Below are positions 23,662-32,170 of a stretch of 64,000 nucleotides of DNA, in pieces. The position numbers and the translations under genes are program-made. The notes beneath the pieces are model-generated. The model saw nothing but the letters and a program-made list of their open reading frames with translations. It was not told the origin of the DNA and did no database searches. How positions within the stretch are numbered: the stretch's first letter is position 1; each line of letters starts with the position of its first letter. Origin of the DNA: Faecalibacterium prausnitzii (GTDB lineage: Bacteria > Bacillota > Clostridia > Oscillospirales > Ruminococcaceae); NCBI RefSeq assembly GCF_003324185.1, contig NZ_PXUP01000002.1, forward strand, positions 1-64,000, given 5' to 3'.

Positions 23662-25161
23662 TTATTTTACGCTTTCAAGGAAGCGGACAAAACCGGCGCG
23701 GCCTGCTTCATCCAGCTTATACACACCGGCATCGGCCAGCACCTGTGCGAACACATGGCCTACCTCGTCCTGCAAGATCAGGTGCACATTGTCGGCGTTC
23801 AGCTCCGGGTGCTTTGCAAGGATTTCCTCTGCCCACGCAGCATGCTTTTGCAGGGCTTCGGGGTACTCTGCGGTGGGCAGGTGCGCCACCAGCACATCAG
23901 CAAGGTCGAACAGCTCCTGCTTCAGGCGGCTGGGCAGCACGGCCAGACCCATCACCTCAATCAGGCCGATGTTCTCTTTTTTGATGTGGTGCAGCTTTGC
24001 ATGGGGGTGGTACACGCCCAGCGGATGCTCCGGAGTGGTGATGTTGTTGCGCAGCACCAGATCCAGCTGATACTTGCCGTCCCGCATCCGGGCGATGGGG
24101 GTAATGGTGTTGTGGGGCTCGCCGTCGGTCTCGGCAAAGATAAAGCAGCTCTCGTCGGTGTAGCTGCGCCAAGCAGCCAGCAGCTTATCGGCCAGCTCCA
24201 CAAGGCGTGCATCGTCCGCACAGGTCAGACGGATGCAGCTCATGGGCCAGTGCACGATGCCGGCCTCCACGTCCTCAAAGCCGGGGAACACCCACGTCTT
24301 TTCAATGGGAGCTTTGGCCATGGCAAACTCGTAATGACCGCCCTGGAAATGGTCATGGCTCAGGATGCTGCCGCCCACGATAGGCAGGTCGGCGTTGCTG
24401 CCCACAAAATAGTGGGGGAACAGACCCACAAAATCCAGCAGCTTGCGGAAGGTTGCCCGCTCGATCTTCATGGGGGTATGCTGGTTGTTGAATACGATGC
24501 AGTGCTCGTTGTAGTAAACGTAGGGGCTGTACTGCAAATTCCACGCGCTGTCGTTGATGGTCAGCGGGATGATGCGGTGATTTTCGCGCGCAGGGTGGTT
24601 CATGCGGCCGGCGTAGCCCTCGTTCTCCACGCACAGCTGGCACTTGGGGTAAGCACTCTGGGGTGCAAGCTTTGCGGCGGCAATGGCCTTGGGATCTTTT
24701 TCCGGCTTGGACAGGTTGATGGTGATATCCAGATCGCCGTACTCGGTCTTGGTGACCCACTTCAGATCGCGCTTGATACGGTAGCGGCGGATGTAGTCGG
24801 TGTCCTGACTGAACTTGTAGAACCAGTCGGTAGCGGCCTGCGGGCCCTCGTTTTCGTACCGCTCCTCAAAGTTGGCGCGCACGATGCTGGGGCGCGGGGT
24901 CAGCACGCCCATCAGCTTGGTGTCGAACAGATCGCGTGCGGTGGAGTTATCCTCGCACACGCCGCGGGCAACGGCATCGTCCACAAGGGTCTTGAGGATG
25001 CTTTCCAGATCGGTATAGCACACCTCGCCCTCCGGGGCGGTAAAGTCGTCCAGCTGCATGGTCATCAGCAGCTGATTGCGGATATAGATCTCGTCATCAG
25101 GCAAAATCAGCCCGGTGTCCAGCCCGTAGTTCACGAGCTGCTGGATGGCGGTGGAGATCAC
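23662..25161 (-). CDS. galT: UDP-glucose--hexose-1-phosphate uridylyltransferase, Firmicutes-type GalT
   Basis: This 499-residue enzyme belongs to the longer GalT family of Firmicutes and swaps UMP between UDP-glucose and galactose 1-phosphate. Recognisable are AIQQLVNYGLDTGLI at the N-terminus, RPSIVRANFEERY, the CQLC motif in YPKCQLCVENEGYAGR, FFNNQHTPMKIER-type substrate loop near residue 245, and the active-site region GGSILSHDHFQGG with its histidine pair. The gene overlaps galK by 4 bases, so the two Leloir enzymes are co-translated. No galE or sugar transporter lies in the window. Confidence 0.95.
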   Translation of the reverse strand: MISTAIQQLVNYGLDTGLILPDDEIYIRNQLLMTMQLDDFTAPEGEVCYTDLESILKTLVDDAVARGVCEDNSTARDLFDTKLMGVLTPRPSIVRANFEERYENEGPQAATDWFYKFSQDTDYIRRYRIKRDLKWVTKTEYGDLDITINLSKPEKDPKAIAAAKLAPQSAYPKCQLCVENEGYAGRMNHPARENHRIIPLTINDSAWNLQYSPYVYYNEHCIVFNNQHTPMKIERATFRKLLDFVGLFPHYFVGSNADLPIVGGSILSHDHFQGGHYEFAMAKAPIEKTWVFPGFEDVEAGIVHWPMSCIRLTCADDARLVELADKLLAAWRSYTDESCFIFAETDGEPHNTITPIARMRDGKYQLDLVLRNNITTPEHPLGVYHPHAKLHHIKKENIGLIEVMGLAVLPSRLKQELFDLADVLVAHLPTAEYPEALQKHAAWAEEILAKHPELNADNVHLILQDEVGHVFAQVLADAGVYKLDEAGRAGFVRFLESVK

Positions 25162-26444
25162 AGCACAGCACCTCCCTCAGGACGGATGTTCAGCACATGG
25201 CAGCGGCCAGCGCCGAGGATCTTTTCCATGTTTGCCTTAAAGTCTGCCAGCATCTCCACCGGCACAAAGGCCTGCACCGTACCGGCAAAACCGCCGCCGT
25301 GCACGCGCACAGCACCCTTGCCGCCCAGATAATGCTTGGCAGCGGCGATGGTCACAGCCACCTCCTGATGCTCCTTGTAACCGGCGGGGATGACGTTCTG
25401 CAAATACTCCCAGCTGCTGTCGCCGGAGGCAGTTACCATCTGCAAAAAGGCATCAAAATCGCCCTCGCGCAGGGCGGCCACCTGCTGGGGCACACGGTCG
25501 TTATCGGCGTAGAAGTGGAAGGCGCGCAGCACAGCGCGGTCGCCGCACTGCTTGCGGCAGGCCGGAATATTTGCAAGGAAGGTTTCAAAGGGCACGTCCC
25601 GCAGCACCTCGCCGCCGCACACAGCGGCCACAGCGCGGCACTCATTGGGGATGGCGGCGTACTCGTCGGTCAGGTCGGCATGGTCTGCGCCGGAGTCCAG
25701 AATGCACAGCGCTAGACCGGCCTTGGAAAAGTCCACCTGCACCGGCTCCACGTCGGGGTTTGCCTTGTCGGCAAAGTCGATGGTGATAATGTTGCCCACG
25801 CTGGAAGCCATCTGATCCATCAGGCCGCAGGGCTTGCCAAAGTACACATTTTCAGCCCACTGGCCGATCTGTGCAATGGCAATGGGGGAGACTTTTTCAT
25901 CCATGAAGCAGTCGTTCAGAATCACGCCGACCAGCACCTCAAATGCGGCAGAGGAAGAAACGCCGCTGCCCTTGGGCACATTGGAGGAAATGTACACGTC
26001 CAGACCGGACAGCTTTGCGCCACGCTGACGGAAAGCCTCGCACTCGCCGCGCAGCAGGGAAGCAGTGGTGTTCTCCTCCTCCTTGCGGGCGGTCAGGTCG
26101 TCAAGGTCGATAACGCACAGGTCGTAGCCCTCGCTCTGCACGCGCAGCTGGTTCAGGCTGTTGGGGGCGGCAGCAGCGATCATATCAATGTTCACGCTGC
26201 CTGCCAGCACGCGGCCATGCTGGTGGTCGGTGTGGTTGCCGCCGATCTCGGTGCGGCCAGGGGCACTATACAAACCGGCCTCGGTATGTGCGCCGAAGGT
26301 GGTCTCTAACCCGTCCAGAACAGCCGCATAGCGGGCTGCCTGTGCAGGGGTCTCGTCGGGGGTGCAGCAGTACAGCGCAGCCAGACGCGCAGCGTGTGCG
26401 CCCTTGGTCAGCTCCTGCTTCCAGGTGGAAATGGACTTCATCAT
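25158..26444 (-). CDS. galK: Galactokinase GalK
   Basis: This 428-residue GHMP kinase phosphorylates galactose at C1. The galactokinase signature is seen in APGRTEIGGNHTDHQHG (about residues 61-77). The ATP-binding motif is VPKGSGVSSSAAFEV, and the C-terminal motif is VHGGGFAGTVQAF. Compared with E. coli GalK it is about 45 residues longer, mainly at the N-terminus (a helical segment before APGR) as in several Firmicutes. AGGAGG lies 8 bases before the ATG at 26444; the second ATG is an alternative. Confidence 0.95.
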   Translation of the reverse strand: MMKSISTWKQELTKGAHAARLAALYCCTPDETPAQAARYAAVLDGLETTFGAHTEAGLYSAPGRTEIGGNHTDHQHGRVLAGSVNIDMIAAAAPNSLNQLRVQSEGYDLCVIDLDDLTARKEEENTTASLLRGECEAFRQRGAKLSGLDVYISSNVPKGSGVSSSAAFEVLVGVILNDCFMDEKVSPIAIAQIGQWAENVYFGKPCGLMDQMASSVGNIITIDFADKANPDVEPVQVDFSKAGLALCILDSGADHADLTDEYAAIPNECRAVAAVCGGEVLRDVPFETFLANIPACRKQCGDRAVLRAFHFYADNDRVPQQVAALREGDFDAFLQMVTASGDSSWEYLQNVIPAGYKEHQEVAVTIAAAKHYLGGKGAVRVHGGGFAGTVQAFVPVEMLADFKANMEKILGAGRCHVLNIRPEGGAVL

Positions 26445-26726
26445 GGAAATTTCCTCCTACTATTATGATCGGAAAAGTCGATGCAGCCGTTCGCAGCTGC
26501 AGTAGCTGCTTCTATAATAGTCAAACGCAACGCAAAAAACCATGTGTTATTGTTGCATCTCGATGAAAAGTTGCAAAAAGCGCCTGTGCAGCTCAATCGA
26601 CTGCTGTCGAACAAATAAAATAAAAGTTTTTCGGGCGAATCGAAATGCTTGGCATAAATGCACACAAATCCCGGAATTTTGAGCGCAGCGCCCAAAAAAG
26701 ACGGGATGGAAAATTGCACTTTGCAC
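26445..26726. other. galKT upstream region, gene-free
   Basis: About 280 AT-richer bases separate galK from the XpaC-like gene. On the minus strand a TATTAT box (about 26512-26517) could be a -10 element, but I see no convincing -35. A GCAGCTGC-rich inverted repeat lies in the leader near 26480-26505. No coding sequence was seen, and no known carbohydrate-repressor operator was recognised. Confidence 0.4.
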
Positions 26727-26766
26727 AAAAAAATACCCCCGCACCGATGCAGCCATCGGGTGCGGG
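26727..26766 (-). terminator. Terminator of the XpaC-like gene
   Basis: A stem of 12-13 bp (26738-26749 with 26754-26766) is followed on the minus strand by GGTATTTTTTTG, 9 bases past the stop codon. Confidence 0.85.
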
Positions 26767-26774
26767 AGTGTGGT

Positions 26775-27881
26775 TCAGCGGGTAAATTCGCTGCCGGTCA
26801 GGCCGTCGAGGTTCAGCATTCCTTCCAGTGCGGCAATGTCGGCGTTCACGTCCAGCGCATCGGCTTGGAACAGCTTGTCCAGCTGGTTTTCAAAGGCGGT
26901 CACCAGCAGGTCCATGCTGCGCTCGATGCTGTGCTTGGCCTCGGTAATGTTCGTGCCCTCCACCGCCTGCCGGGAAAGGCTGGCGTAGGTGTTCAGCAGC
27001 TTGAGCGCAGTGGGCAGATAGTAGTTCATAAATTTTTGCAGCTGTGCTTTTTTGTCCGGGTCCTTCTGCGCCAGCGCAAAGATACGCCCGCTGACTTCTT
27101 CCAGACGGGAGATCTTCTGGCTCATCACCGGGTCTGGGATGGCATCGTTCACCTCCCGCAGCTGGCGCAGCAGGGCGGCGTACTCGTCCTCTGCAGCGGG
27201 ATGAGCTTTAGGTGTCGGGGCTTGCGCGGGCTTTTTCGGCTGTGGTGCCGCACCCCGCACCACCAGCGTGTCGGTGCGGTTGTCAATATAGGCATCCGCG
27301 CCGAAGTATCCGTGCTCGATGGCACTTTTCACGGCAGCGCGTCCCCGGGCGGCGTCCACCCCGGCGGCGGCAAACAGTTCCGGCAGGGGGATATTATCGC
27401 GCTCGCCCACAACCTTATCCAGCAGCTGCTCCAGCTTGCGGGTGCGGTTCATCCGCAGACCGGTCAGCAGCGCACCGCCGCCGCCAATGGCCATGACGAT
27501 ATCGGAAAACAGCTCCCCGGGGTCAGGCAGCACCTGCCATGCGCCGATGATATCCACCGCATCCGTCATCCCGGCAAACAGGAAAACGGCACCCATGATG
27601 GTGCAGAGGACGGCAATGTTTTTATGCCATTCCTTTGCACTTTTCTGCTCTGCCGTGGGAACATCCTGCCCGGGGAAAGGCGGCGTTTTAGGCATAGGTG
27701 CGGGATTTGGGGAGGGGCGGTAGTCGCCCCGGTCACGGGCAGCCTCCTGCTCCTCCTTCTGCATCTTTTGGTCGATACCCTTCAGGATGAACAGCAGCAC
27801 CCCCAACGGCCCGGACATCGCCATGACGATAAAGATGGCAATGGTGGGGATCTTTGCAAAATAATGTTTTCTCGGCTCCAT
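26775..27881 (-). CDS. XpaC-like (5-bromo-4-chloroindolyl phosphate hydrolysis family) membrane protein
   Basis: The 368-residue protein has hydrophobic segments near residues 11-34 and 88-110 plus a probable third near 125-140. The C-terminal third (from about residue 240) has EDEYAALLRQLREVNDAIPD, ISRLEEVSGRIFALAQKDP and LQKFMNYYLPTALKLLNTYASL. This block is typical of the XpaC family, which is often found with TelA-like toxic-anion-resistance proteins; none is seen here. The central part, around PLPELFAAAGVDAARGRAAVKSAI, resembles a small winged-helix-like module. The function is unknown. It has its own promoter and terminator. Confidence 0.75.
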   Translation of the reverse strand: MEPRKHYFAKIPTIAIFIVMAMSGPLGVLLFILKGIDQKMQKEEQEAARDRGDYRPSPNPAPMPKTPPFPGQDVPTAEQKSAKEWHKNIAVLCTIMGAVFLFAGMTDAVDIIGAWQVLPDPGELFSDIVMAIGGGGALLTGLRMNRTRKLEQLLDKVVGERDNIPLPELFAAAGVDAARGRAAVKSAIEHGYFGADAYIDNRTDTLVVRGAAPQPKKPAQAPTPKAHPAAEDEYAALLRQLREVNDAIPDPVMSQKISRLEEVSGRIFALAQKDPDKKAQLQKFMNYYLPTALKLLNTYASLSRQAVEGTNITEAKHSIERSMDLLVTAFENQLDKLFQADALDVNADIAALEGMLNLDGLTGSEFTR

Positions 27882-27918
27882 GAAACAGAATTCCTTTCAC
27901 AGAAAGATAAAAATAAGA

Positions 27919-27961
27919 CCGCGTTCCACTCTATTATAGCGGAGCGCGGCCTTTTTGTTAA
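27919..27961 (-). promoter_or_regulatory. Promoter of the XpaC-like gene within an inverted repeat
   Basis: On the minus strand TTAACA (27956-27961) and TATAAT (27933-27938) are 17 bases apart, a good sigma-A promoter. An inverted repeat (CCGCGTTCC near 27920-27928 with GGAGCGCGG near 27941-27949) brackets the -10 box and might act as an operator; with the T run at 27951-27956 it also resembles a plus-strand terminator. Confidence 0.65.
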
Positions 27962-28039
27962 GGGGGTATTTCTGTTCTCGTGAAAATGCGCTTGGAACGG
28001 TCCACAGACCGTGACAAGCGCAAAATTAAAACATCTCTT

Positions 28040-28077
28040 CCACAAAGAGGCCGCTACGCAAATGCACAGCGGCCTCT
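28040..28077 (-). terminator. Probable terminator of htpG
   Basis: A perfect 10-bp GC-rich stem (28046-28055 with 28068-28077) lies 10 bases past the htpG stop. The T run is short (TTGTGG), so termination may be moderate. Confidence 0.65.
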
Positions 28078-28087
28078 CCATAAAAGT

Positions 28088-30016
28088 TTACTTCATCAGG
28101 CTGCAAACGGCCTCGGCATAAGCGGCGGGGTCATCCACGGGCAGACCCTCGATCAGCTGTGCCTGTGCGTACAGCAGGGCGCTGTACTTGTTCAGCTTCT
28201 CGGTGTCGCCAGCCTCCTGTGCGGCCTTCAGGGCGGCAAACACGGGGTGGTTCACGTTCAGCTCCAGCACCTTGTCGCTCTTCACGCCCTCGCTGCCGGG
28301 CTGCTTGGACAGCACCTTCTCCATCTCAATGGACAGCGGGCCGTCAGCGCTCAGGCAGACGGGGTGATCCTTCAGGCGAGTGGAGACCTTGACCTCCTTC
28401 ACCTTGCCGTTCAAGGCGTCCTTCATGGCATCGAACAGAGCCTTGTTCTCGGCAGTGGCATCCTCGGCGGCCTTCTTCTCCTCTTCGGATTCCAGACCCA
28501 GATCACCGCTGTTCACGTTCTTGAACTCCACGGTGCCGTCCTTGCCCTCGGCATCCTTGCGGGGGTAGCTGTGCAGGATCTGCAGGCAGAACTCATCCAC
28601 ATCCTCGGTCAGCAGCAGTACGTCAAAGCCCTTGTCCAGCACAAGCTCTGCGGAGGGCAGCTTTGCCAGACGGTCGGTGGAATCGCCTGCGGCAAAGTAG
28701 ATGTACTTCTGCTCAGCGGGCATCTTGTCGATGTACTCCTGCAGGGTGACCATCTTCTGCTCCTTGGCGGACCAGAACAGCAGCAGGTCGCGCAGCAGTT
28801 CGGCGTGCATTCCGTAGTCAGAATAAGCACCAAACTTGATCTGACGACCGAACTCCTTCCAGAACTCCTCGTACTTCGCACGGTCGTTGTTTAGCATGGC
28901 GTGCAGCTCGTTCTTGATCTTCTTTTCCAGTGCGTTATGGATCAGCTTCAGCTGGCTGTCCTTCTGCAGCATCTCACGGCTGATATTCAGGCTCAGATCC
29001 TGACTGTCCACAATGCCCTTTACAAAGCTGAAGTAATCCGGCAGCAGGTCGGCACACTTTTCCATAATGAGCACACCGGAAGCGTACAGCGCCAGACCCT
29101 TCTCGTAGTCCTTGGTGTAGAAGTCGTAGGGACGGTGGCTGGGCACGAACAGCAGGGCATTGTAGTTGGCGGTACCCTCGGTGCGGCTCACGATGACCCG
29201 GGCGGGGTCAGCGTAATCACCGAACTTATCCTTGTAGAAGCTGTTGTACTCCTCATCGGTCACTTCGCTCTTCTGCTTCTTCCAGATGGGGATCATGCTG
29301 TTCAGGGTCTCCAGCTCGGTGTAGGTCTCCCACTCGGGCTTGTAGTCCTCGGGCTTGGGGTCCGGTTCCGGCTTCTGACGGCTCTTTTCGCGCTCCATCT
29401 GGATGGGGTAGCGCACATAGTCGCTGTACTTCTTCACGATGGCCACAATGCCGTATTCATCCAGGAAGTTGTCGTATTTCTCAGTGTCGGTATCCGGCTT
29501 GATGTGCAGAATGACCTGGGTGCCCACGGTATCCTTCTGGGCGGGGGTCATCTCGTAGCCGTCCACACCGGAGGACTCCCACTGCCATGCCTCGTCCGAG
29601 CCATAAGCCTTGGAGATAACCGTCAGCTTATCGGCCACCATAAAGGCGGAGTAGAAGCCCACGCCGAACTGACCGATGATATCAATGTTCTCGTCCTTGT
29701 TGTCCTTCTTGAAATCCAGAGAACCGGAGTGTGCAATGGTGCCCAGATTCTGCTCCAGCTCTTCCTTGGTCATACCAATGCCGTTATCCTCCACGGTCAG
29801 GATGCGGTTTTCCTTATCGCGGGTGATGAGAATACGGAAATCGCCCTTGTTCATGCCCACGGAGGTGTCGGTCAGGCTCTTATAATACAGCTTATCAATG
29901 GCGTCCGAAGCATTGGAGATCAGTTCCCGCAGGAAGATCTCTTTATTGGTATAGATGGAGTTGATCATCATGTCCATCAGTTTTTTGCTCTCTGCCTGAA
30001 ATTCTTTCTTGGCCAT
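28088..30016 (-). CDS. htpG: Molecular chaperone HtpG (bacterial Hsp90)
   Basis: This 642-residue protein is the ATP-dependent Hsp90 chaperone of the cytoplasm. The N-terminal GHKL ATPase domain shows FLRELISNASDAIDK (about residues 29-43), DNGIGMT (77-83), GTIAHSGS and GQFGVGFYSAFMVAD. The middle domain has the catalytic-loop region LNISREMLQ, and the C-terminal dimerisation part is complete. A Lys/Glu-rich stretch near residue 225-245 is the usual linker. The gene is monocistronic and carries a CIRCE operator between promoter and start. Confidence 0.97.
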   Translation of the reverse strand: MAKKEFQAESKKLMDMMINSIYTNKEIFLRELISNASDAIDKLYYKSLTDTSVGMNKGDFRILITRDKENRILTVEDNGIGMTKEELEQNLGTIAHSGSLDFKKDNKDENIDIIGQFGVGFYSAFMVADKLTVISKAYGSDEAWQWESSGVDGYEMTPAQKDTVGTQVILHIKPDTDTEKYDNFLDEYGIVAIVKKYSDYVRYPIQMEREKSRQKPEPDPKPEDYKPEWETYTELETLNSMIPIWKKQKSEVTDEEYNSFYKDKFGDYADPARVIVSRTEGTANYNALLFVPSHRPYDFYTKDYEKGLALYASGVLIMEKCADLLPDYFSFVKGIVDSQDLSLNISREMLQKDSQLKLIHNALEKKIKNELHAMLNNDRAKYEEFWKEFGRQIKFGAYSDYGMHAELLRDLLLFWSAKEQKMVTLQEYIDKMPAEQKYIYFAAGDSTDRLAKLPSAELVLDKGFDVLLLTEDVDEFCLQILHSYPRKDAEGKDGTVEFKNVNSGDLGLESEEEKKAAEDATAENKALFDAMKDALNGKVKEVKVSTRLKDHPVCLSADGPLSIEMEKVLSKQPGSEGVKSDKVLELNVNHPVFAALKAAQEAGDTEKLNKYSALLYAQAQLIEGLPVDDPAAYAEAVCSLMK

Positions 30017-30076
30017 AATACAAAACCTCTTTTATCACATATTTGGTGCACCGTACCCGGTAAACTGCCGGAATAC

Positions 30077-30103
30077 TTAGCACTCATAACTTCTGAGTGC
30101 TAA
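30077..30103 (-). promoter_or_regulatory. CIRCE operator (HrcA binding site) in front of htpG
   Basis: The sequence is an exact TTAGCACTC-N9-GAGTGCTAA inverted repeat, the consensus bound by the heat-shock repressor HrcA. It begins at the -10 box of the htpG promoter and extends into the leader, where bound HrcA would block transcription. Confidence 0.95.
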
Positions 30104-30130
30104 TATACAACGACTTGCAGGGAAAATCAA
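30102..30130 (-). promoter_or_regulatory. Sigma-A-type promoter of htpG
   Basis: On the minus strand TTGATT and TATATT are separated by exactly 17 bases. The -10 box touches the CIRCE element. Confidence 0.85.
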
Positions 30131-30249
30131 GGCTTTTCATAAAAAGTTAAAATTTGTTCTCCTGTGCGCGAAGCGGCGCTCCGGATTCGTTTCTTATATG
30201 GAAAATAAAATTTCTTGCAAAGTCTTTCCCACTTTTGCGCAGACTGTGC

Positions 30250-30255
30250 TATAAT
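30250..30255 (+). promoter_or_regulatory. -10 box of the C_GCAxxG_C_C gene
   Basis: A perfect TATAAT sits 31 bases before the ATG at 30286. The -35 region is unclear. Confidence 0.5.
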
Positions 30256-30285
30256 GGAACGAGTATGCCGGAAGGATGTGAGAAA

Positions 30286-30774
30286 ATGTCAAAACAGGGC
30301 GATGCCGCCTACGCATGGTTCTTAAAGGGCTATAATTGCAGTCAGAGCGTGGTGGCGGCGTTTGCACCCCAGCTTGGCCTGACCGAAGAAACAGCGCTGC
30401 GCCTTTCTGCAGGCTTTGGCGCAGGTATTGGCCGGATGCGGGAGGTGTGCGGGGCGTTCTGCGGTGTGGTGACCGTGCTGAGCATGGTCTACGCCGACCC
30501 TGCTGACCCCAAGGATAAATCCCGGATGTACGCACTGGTACAGGAGGCTGCGGAGCAGTACCGCAGCCGCAACGGCGGCAGCATTATCTGCCGGGAGCTG
30601 CTGGCAAAGGCGGGTGCTGCTCCTACTGGGGGCACGGCGGCAGAGGACCGCACCGCAGACTATTATAAAAAGCGCCCCTGCCCGGAGCTGTGCCGCATCT
30701 GCGCCGACCTGTGTGCAGAATTTATTGCGGCGCACCCGGAGGGACGGCACGGACTATATAAGGAGGATGCGTAA
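30286..30774 (+). CDS. C_GCAxxG_C_C family protein (possible redox protein)
   Basis: The 162-residue protein has the family's spaced cysteines: YNCSQSVVAAF (about residues 16-26), EVCGAFCGVVTVLSM (about 49-63), a single cysteine near residue 108 (SIICREL), and CPELCRICADLCAEF at the C-terminus. This family is thought to be redox-active or metal-binding, but no reaction is established. The start at 30286 fits AAGGA spacing; an ATG at 30265 in the same frame is an alternative. Its stop is directly followed by the start of the esterase gene, so the two form an operon. Confidence 0.85.
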   Translation: MSKQGDAAYAWFLKGYNCSQSVVAAFAPQLGLTEETALRLSAGFGAGIGRMREVCGAFCGVVTVLSMVYADPADPKDKSRMYALVQEAAEQYRSRNGGSIICRELLAKAGAAPTGGTAAEDRTADYYKKRPCPELCRICADLCAEFIAAHPEGRHGLYKEDA

Positions 30775-31551
30775 ATGCAGCTTGAACAACTGGAATTGAC
30801 CGGCGGCGGTACGCTGACGCTCTACCTGCGGGAGAGCGTGGAGGCCATGCCGCATTTCCGGCAGCGTCCGCTGGTGCTGGTGGTGCCCGGCGGCGGCTAT
30901 ACCCACGTCAGCCCCCGGGAGGGTGACCCCGTAGCGCTGCAATTTGCGGCAGCTGGCTACCACACGGCGGTACTGCACTACGCAGTAGGGGACAGCGCCC
31001 GGGATGCGCTGCCCATGCGGCAGCTGGCACAGGCCATCGGCCTTGTGCGGCAGCACGCAGAACAGTGGAATATTTTGCCGGATAAGATCGCTTTGTGCGG
31101 TTTTTCGGCGGGCGGGCATCTGGCACTGTCCGGTGCAGTGTGGGAGATCCCCGGCATGGCAGACCAGCCGCGGCCCAATGCCTTGCTGCTGGCATACCCG
31201 GTGGTCACCGCCGGAGAATACGCCCACAGGGACAGCTTTGTGCAGCTGACCGGCACGCAGGACGTTGCCGCCCACCAGCGCTTTACGCTGGAGGATAAGA
31301 TCACCCCGGCCACACCGCCGGTGTTCGTCTGGCATACCATGGAGGACGAGACCGTCCCGGTGGAAAACACCCTGCTGTTACTGAACGCTCTGCACAAGGC
31401 GGGCGTGCCGTGCGAAGCACACTTGTTTGAAAAAGGCTGCCACGGCACTAGCATCTCCACCCCGGAGGTGGACGCCGACAGCGCCCACCGCAACCGCTGG
31501 GTCAAGCTTGCGGTGGAGTGGCTGGACGATACCTTTTCTTTCCATGCTTGA
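30775..31551 (+). CDS. Alpha/beta hydrolase, probable acetyl-esterase
   Basis: The 258-residue cytoplasmic protein has an oxyanion-hole motif VVPGGGYTHVSPREGDPVA (about residues 40-58), nucleophile motif CGFSAGGHLAL (about 108-118), an acid in HTMEDETVPVENT (about 188-200) and a catalytic-histidine region FEKGCHG. This combination resembles small carbohydrate acetyl-esterases of the BD-FAE/axe-like group. The substrate is inferred. AAGGAGG lies 8 bases before the ATG, within the end of the upstream gene. Confidence 0.87.
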   Translation: MQLEQLELTGGGTLTLYLRESVEAMPHFRQRPLVLVVPGGGYTHVSPREGDPVALQFAAAGYHTAVLHYAVGDSARDALPMRQLAQAIGLVRQHAEQWNILPDKIALCGFSAGGHLALSGAVWEIPGMADQPRPNALLLAYPVVTAGEYAHRDSFVQLTGTQDVAAHQRFTLEDKITPATPPVFVWHTMEDETVPVENTLLLLNALHKAGVPCEAHLFEKGCHGTSISTPEVDADSAHRNRWVKLAVEWLDDTFSFHA

Positions 31552-31622
31552 GATAACCGACTGAAACCGGAAAAGCGTGTGTAAATTTTAGTCATACCTA
31601 CAAAAAATTCACAAATAAACCG

Positions 31623-31651
31623 TTGACTTGCACAGGCGTATGCCGTATACT
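31623..31651 (+). promoter_or_regulatory. Strong sigma-A-type promoter of the gene at 31690
   Basis: TTGACT, a 17-base spacer and TATACT give a near-consensus promoter 38 bases before the start codon. Confidence 0.85.
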
Positions 31652-31689
31652 GTCCAACGGGGATAAAACCACGAAAGAAGGAAACAAAA

Positions 31690-32130
31690 ATGGTTATGGA
31701 TCCCACACTGCCGCGCATCAAGGTGCGCGATCTGCTCATGCAGGCATTTCTCACCGGCTGGGAGCGCTCCGATAAGAGCACCTCACAGGACGAGTACCTG
31801 CAAAGTTCCATTCAGGTCATTGAGATGCTGCAGGTAGAGCCGGAAAACCTCTACGCAGAGGAGGGTCTTGGCCTGCCGGACGGCGAAGAGGTGGATCATC
31901 TGGACGATCTGCTGCGCGCGGACGGCTTCTGGCTGTACTACGGGGTGGAAGCAGAAAACTTCTTCCTGATCCAGTGGTACCCGGACGAGGCTTCTGCCAA
32001 TGCAAAGCTTGCCCAGCTGGAAGAACTGGGCGACGGCAAGCAGTATCTGGTAGACCTGACCCTCAAGCGGGCAAACCCTTCCGAGGCTGAAAACTTCGGC
32101 AATTCCAACCCGGTGCAGCTCCGCTCCTGA
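31690..32130 (+). CDS. Conserved-looking acidic protein of unknown function
   Basis: This 146-residue soluble protein has no signal or membrane segment and many acidic residues. I do not recognise a family. The middle (HLDDLLRADGFWLYYGVEAENFFLIQWYPDEASANAKLAQLEEL) reads as alternating helices and strands, compatible with a small alpha/beta fold. AAGGAAAC lies just before the ATG and a near-consensus promoter precedes it, so it is very likely expressed. An HD-domain gene follows 40 bases later and may be co-transcribed. Confidence 0.75.
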   Translation: MVMDPTLPRIKVRDLLMQAFLTGWERSDKSTSQDEYLQSSIQVIEMLQVEPENLYAEEGLGLPDGEEVDHLDDLLRADGFWLYYGVEAENFFLIQWYPDEASANAKLAQLEELGDGKQYLVDLTLKRANPSEAENFGNSNPVQLRS

Positions 32131-32170
32131 AACAAACGTTAACGTATTGAGTTGAAAGGAAATTTTGCTC

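Noticed and set aside
23326-25332. A 668-codon plus-strand frame opposite galT
   Set aside because: It lies antisense to a gene with clear GalT motifs and shows no domain or start signal of its own.
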